From assembly GCA_028821235.1 (NCBI GenBank), contig JAPPGV010000072.1, positions 1-64,000 on the forward strand: DNA of 64,000 bases, read 5' to 3'. The notes beneath the pieces were generated by a model. That model did no database searches. It was not told the origin of the DNA and saw nothing but the letters and a program-made list of their open reading frames with translations. The DNA comes from a bacterium (GTDB lineage: Bacteria > Actinomycetota > Acidimicrobiia > Spongiisociales > Spongiisociaceae). Made by a program: the position numbers and the translations under genes. Positions 61,925-64,000 of the stretch are shown one piece after another (position 1 is the first letter of the stretch; the number at the start of each line of letters is the position of its first letter).

Positions 61925-62689
61925 ATGGGAACCAGATTCGCCGTTGTGGGCGACATCCACGGCAGGTTCGAAGACCTCGCAGACGCCCTAGAGAGGGTCC
62001 GCGACAAGTGGGGCCAGCTTGATTTCATACTCGCCGTGGGGGACGTGGAACCCAACCGAGGGTACGAAGATCATCTTGGGGTGGTGGGACCGCCCCGCTA
62101 CCGCAAGGTGGGCGACTTCCCACGGGTAGCAGCCGGTGACATCAGCCTGGGCGCGCCCCTGTACTTCATCGGGGGAAACCACGACCCCTATCCCGCGTTG
62201 GACCAAGCCGGGGCAGGGGAATGGGCACCGGGAGTGTGGTGGCTGGGCCGCTACGGTGTTAGCAAAGTAGCCGACGTGAACGTCGGGTTCTTGTCGGGTA
62301 TCTACTCGCGCAAATACAGCGACACCCCAGAACTGAAACGCAACGACCCCAAGCAGCGGATCTACTGGCACCGGTCCGAAGTGGAACGACTCTCCCGTGT
62401 GGCCCGACGCCACCATGGACGTGTCGATGTGCTGTTGACGCATGACTGGCCGTCGGGAGTGGGCACCAACCGCGACGGCAAACCGGTAGGCGACCCGGCG
62501 GTGCGTCAACTAACCGAAGCGATACGACCCCGGATCCATGCCTGCGGTCACATGCACCACGACCACCGAGCCCGCATCGGCCCCACCCAGGTCCTATGCC
62601 TGGCCAAACCGCTCAACACCCCTGATCGGGTACAAGGCGTTGCCGTAGTGGAACGCGACCGCAAGGGAGACCTACGAGTCGTCACCTAG
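61925..62689 (+). CDS. Dbr1-like metallophosphoesterase
   Basis: A 254-residue calcineurin-type metallophosphoesterase. Metal motifs are complete: GDIHGRF (residues 9-15), GDVE (near 38), GGNHD (near 82), LTHDWPSG (near 170) and GHMHHDH (near 207). The stretch between GGNHD and LTHDW (WWLGRYGVSKVADVNVGFLS, then GIYSRKY) closely follows the RNA lariat debranching enzyme Dbr1, including the LSGIY and THDWP sequences. Dbr1 cleaves 2'-5' bonds. The first motif has aspartate where many Dbr1 have cysteine. It has its own promoter module upstream and a hairpin after it. Function in a bacterial element is unknown. Confidence 0.8.
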   Translation: MGTRFAVVGDIHGRFEDLADALERVRDKWGQLDFILAVGDVEPNRGYEDHLGVVGPPRYRKVGDFPRVAAGDISLGAPLYFIGGNHDPYPALDQAGAGEWAPGVWWLGRYGVSKVADVNVGFLSGIYSRKYSDTPELKRNDPKQRIYWHRSEVERLSRVARRHHGRVDVLLTHDWPSGVGTNRDGKPVGDPAVRQLTEAIRPRIHACGHMHHDHRARIGPTQVLCLAKPLNTPDRVQGVAVVERDRKGDLRVVT

Positions 62690-62783
62690 CCGACCCACCG
62701 GACATGACGGGCCGGATCGGAACCACACGCCCCAATGTCAGTGGAAGGTGATGATGGTGCGCGAGTAGCTGCCCGACGGCCTC

Positions 62784-62814
62784 ACCCGCCCCGAACAAGC
62801 GGACACGGGCGGGT
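62784..62814. terminator. hairpin terminator between convergent genes
   Basis: ACCCGCCC (62784-62791) pairs perfectly with GGGCGGGT (62807-62814), loop 15 bases, about 95 bp after the metallophosphoesterase stop. The rest of 62690-62895 holds no gene that I can support. Confidence 0.55.
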
Positions 62815-62895
62815 CCTCGCTGATCCATCGAGGTCTAGTACGTGTTGTCGACGGGCTTTCTTTGGGAGTTATATACGTGAGTGCCGAAGCTGCTG

Positions 62896-63039
62896 TTAGC
62901 GCTTAGGGCTCAAAGCGAAGGCGGCGCCTGCTACTGATAGTGCGACCAGCCCGACCTCCCACTGGTGGTTCCCGATCAGTAGAAAACCCGTCATGCCCGC
63001 GACCACGCCTACCGCGGTGAATACGCGACCACGACTCAC
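62896..63039 (-). CDS. 47-residue two-helix membrane protein
   Basis: A small protein starting GTG at 63039, overlapping the stop of the upstream gene (GTGA), so probably translationally coupled. It reads MSRGRVFTAVGVVAGMTGFL at the start and ends VGLVALSVAGAAFALSPKR-like (quoted in part), giving two short hydrophobic helices and charged ends. It is too short for similarity by eye. The precise overlap and the well-placed charges support it being real. Confidence 0.5.
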   Translation of the reverse strand: MSRGRVFTAVGVVAGMTGFLLIGNHQWEVGLVALSVAGAAFALSPKR

Positions 63040-63308
63040 CCTTCATTCCAGGTGAGCACGGCTACCGCGTCATCCTCGAAGACTTCCAGTTTCCACGACA
63101 CCGTCGGGATGGGTCGGGTGGGACGCCGAGGCGCTGCTGTGGCCCCGGCGCTCCGTTTTCGGTAGAGCACGCCGGTGGGTTCGAGTTCCCATGGGTACCT
63201 TGCTTGGTGGTAACGGAACTGATCGTCGACCATGCGCGCCACTATTGGGTCTACGAACGGTCGGGAGTCGCCCAAAGTCGCCGTGGACGTGTTAGGATAA
63301 GGACACAC
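63036..63308 (-). CDS. small unknown protein with strong ribosome site
   Basis: A 90-residue frame from GTG at 63308. AGGAGG lies 6 bp upstream, which decides the start and supports translation. The protein has a conserved-looking HQARYPWELEPTGVLYRKR segment and ends WKLEVFEDDAVAVLTWNEG. No family is recognised. It overlaps the 47-residue gene downstream by 4 bp; the two form a small operon. Confidence 0.55.
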   Translation of the reverse strand: MCPYPNTSTATLGDSRPFVDPIVARMVDDQFRYHQARYPWELEPTGVLYRKRSAGATAAPRRPTRPIPTVSWKLEVFEDDAVAVLTWNEG

Positions 63309-63414
63309 AGGTCACCTCCTGTGATCGTGAAATCTGAACGTGTAAGCCCCGACCCGTCTGCGGCAACAGGCGGGTCTTGACTTTCTCGGCTAGCAGTTTA
63401 CCGAACTAGGGCTG

Positions 63415-63475
63415 TTGTCCACAGGGTTGTGGATATGCGCTGGCACGGTTTTTTTCGCGTTCTTTTTCGCGTTCT
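63415..63475. promoter_or_regulatory. inverted DnaA-box-like pair and T-rich repeats
   Basis: TTGTCCACA (63415-63423), the usual actinobacterial DnaA box, is followed by TTGTGGATA (63427-63435), its inverse with one change. 15 bp later TTTTTCGCGTTCT occurs twice in tandem (63451-63463 and 63463-63475). An initiation or titration site in the element is possible. Confidence 0.4.
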
Positions 63476-63487
63476 AAGGAACTGCAA

Positions 63488-63844
63488 GTGCGCCATCGGA
63501 GTCCGAAACTGGCATTGCGGGAGTGCCTGAGGCGTCGGGTGGTCCGGGCATGGGGAAGCTACCCGGACCCGTCCCCCTACTACGGCACCTACCACCACAT
63601 GAGCCCCAAACACCTACAACGGTACGTGAACGAGTTCGCAGGACGGCACAACACCCGACGACAGTCCACCACCGACCAGATGGCCGCAGTCGCTCGGGGC
63701 CTAGTCGGGAAGCGACTTACCTACTGGCGGCTCACCGCTAAACTCAGCCAACTAGCGGCACGGTTGCTGCCCCTGGATGACTGGCCACCACGCGACTGGC
63801 CCGAATGGGAGCTATACCACGGCGTCAAAGGCGCCAGCGTCTAG
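63488..63844 (+). pseudogene. C-terminal fragment of an ISXO2-like (IS1595) transposase
   Basis: A 118-residue frame whose middle (YYGTYHHMSPKHLQRYVNEF, then AGRHNTR ... QMAAVARGLVGKRLTY) matches the C-terminal part of ISXO2-like transposases, which carry the last acidic residue and RNase H-like end. The catalytic N-terminal two thirds are missing; upstream DNA is unrelated. It is an inactive scar. Confidence 0.6.
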
Positions 63845-64000
63845 AGACTTTCGCAGGGGTCGCCGTCACCGTCACGGTCGTAACGGCTCGGAGACCCGGC
63901 AGCCTTCCAAGCTCGAACAAACTCAGACTTGGACCAGCCCTCATCCTTAGCCGCCCCGCACGTGCGCGGAAGGGGACGCCCCCGCGTGGTCGTCGTCGAA
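63841..64000 (-). CDS. excalibur calcium-binding domain protein, C-terminal part
   Basis: The frame enters from beyond the window and ends with TAG at 63841. The visible 52 residues hold a CGAAKDEGWSKSEFVRAWKA segment and end YDRDGDGDPCESL, the aspartate-rich calcium-binding loop and cysteine pattern of excalibur domains, found at the C-terminus of secreted proteins. The start lies outside the window. Confidence 0.7.
   Translation of the reverse strand, partial: STTTTRGRPLPRTCGAAKDEGWSKSEFVRAWKAAGSPSRYDRDGDGDPCESL

Noticed and set aside
63000-64000. attR copy of the tRNA-Val 3' end
   Set aside because: No stretch matching the tRNA T-arm and acceptor end was found; the element probably continues beyond the window.

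Overview
The window is high-GC bacterial DNA with actinobacterial gene content, and I think a member of class Acidimicrobiia is the most likely source. The evidence is an FHA/PP2C/FtsW/PBP/PknB/PabA/CrgA block like the near-origin cluster of Mycobacterium, an Rv2578c-type radical SAM gene, arginine genes behind ARG boxes, and secreted proteins with S-layer-like repeats. The class is an inference; no rRNA or taxonomic marker is present.

Layout. 0.3-5.8 kb: membrane protein, D-aminoacylase-like amidohydrolase, Xaa-Pro aminopeptidase, haloalkane dehalogenase, CDGSH protein (all minus strand). 5.9-10.4 kb: argR-argG-argH with translational overlaps behind ARG boxes, then ahcY. 10.8-16.6 kb: a sugar (alpha-glucoside-like) ABC importer and a Gfo/Idh oxidoreductase. 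16.7-21.4 kb: two secreted enzymes, a LysM-tailed 5'-nucleotidase and an SLH-tailed nuclease, which together could scavenge extracellular DNA. 21.5-24.4 kb: GH1 and GH13 glycosidases that probably act on the sugars imported by the upstream transporter. 24.5-31.9 kb: RibD-like reductase, an ECF sigma factor coupled to a DNA alkyltransferase, an orphan amino-acid-type binding protein, argC-argB-argD behind a second pair of ARG boxes, and serA. 32.2-40.3 kb: cell-growth signalling and division block (FhaB-like, PP2C, FtsW/RodA, a degenerate PBP, PknB with five PASTA domains, a His-tailed metal-type ABC ATPase, PabA, CrgA). 40.5-51 kb: thiolase, tRNA-Ala, transporter, glutaryl-CoA dehydrogenase, TrpB2, radical SAM protein, HicAB, pgi, zwf, tRNA-Val.

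From tRNA-Val (51.0 kb) to the window end lies a probable integrated element. It holds a tyrosine integrase, unknown genes, two near-identical AbiEi-like antitoxin paralogs without a visible toxin, transposase scars, an AlpA regulator, about 2 kb rich in iteron-like and palindromic operator sequences, an HTH protein, and a metallophosphoesterase that resembles the RNA lariat debranching enzyme Dbr1. The right end is not in the window.

The most unusual signals are the Dbr1-like enzyme behind a palindrome-flanked promoter, the inverted pair of promoter/operator modules, the GGTCGCGC iteron field, the penicillin-binding protein that has lost its KTG motif, and a 165-168-bp repeat with terminal inverted repeats that abuts stop codons in the same gene-relative orientation at two loci.
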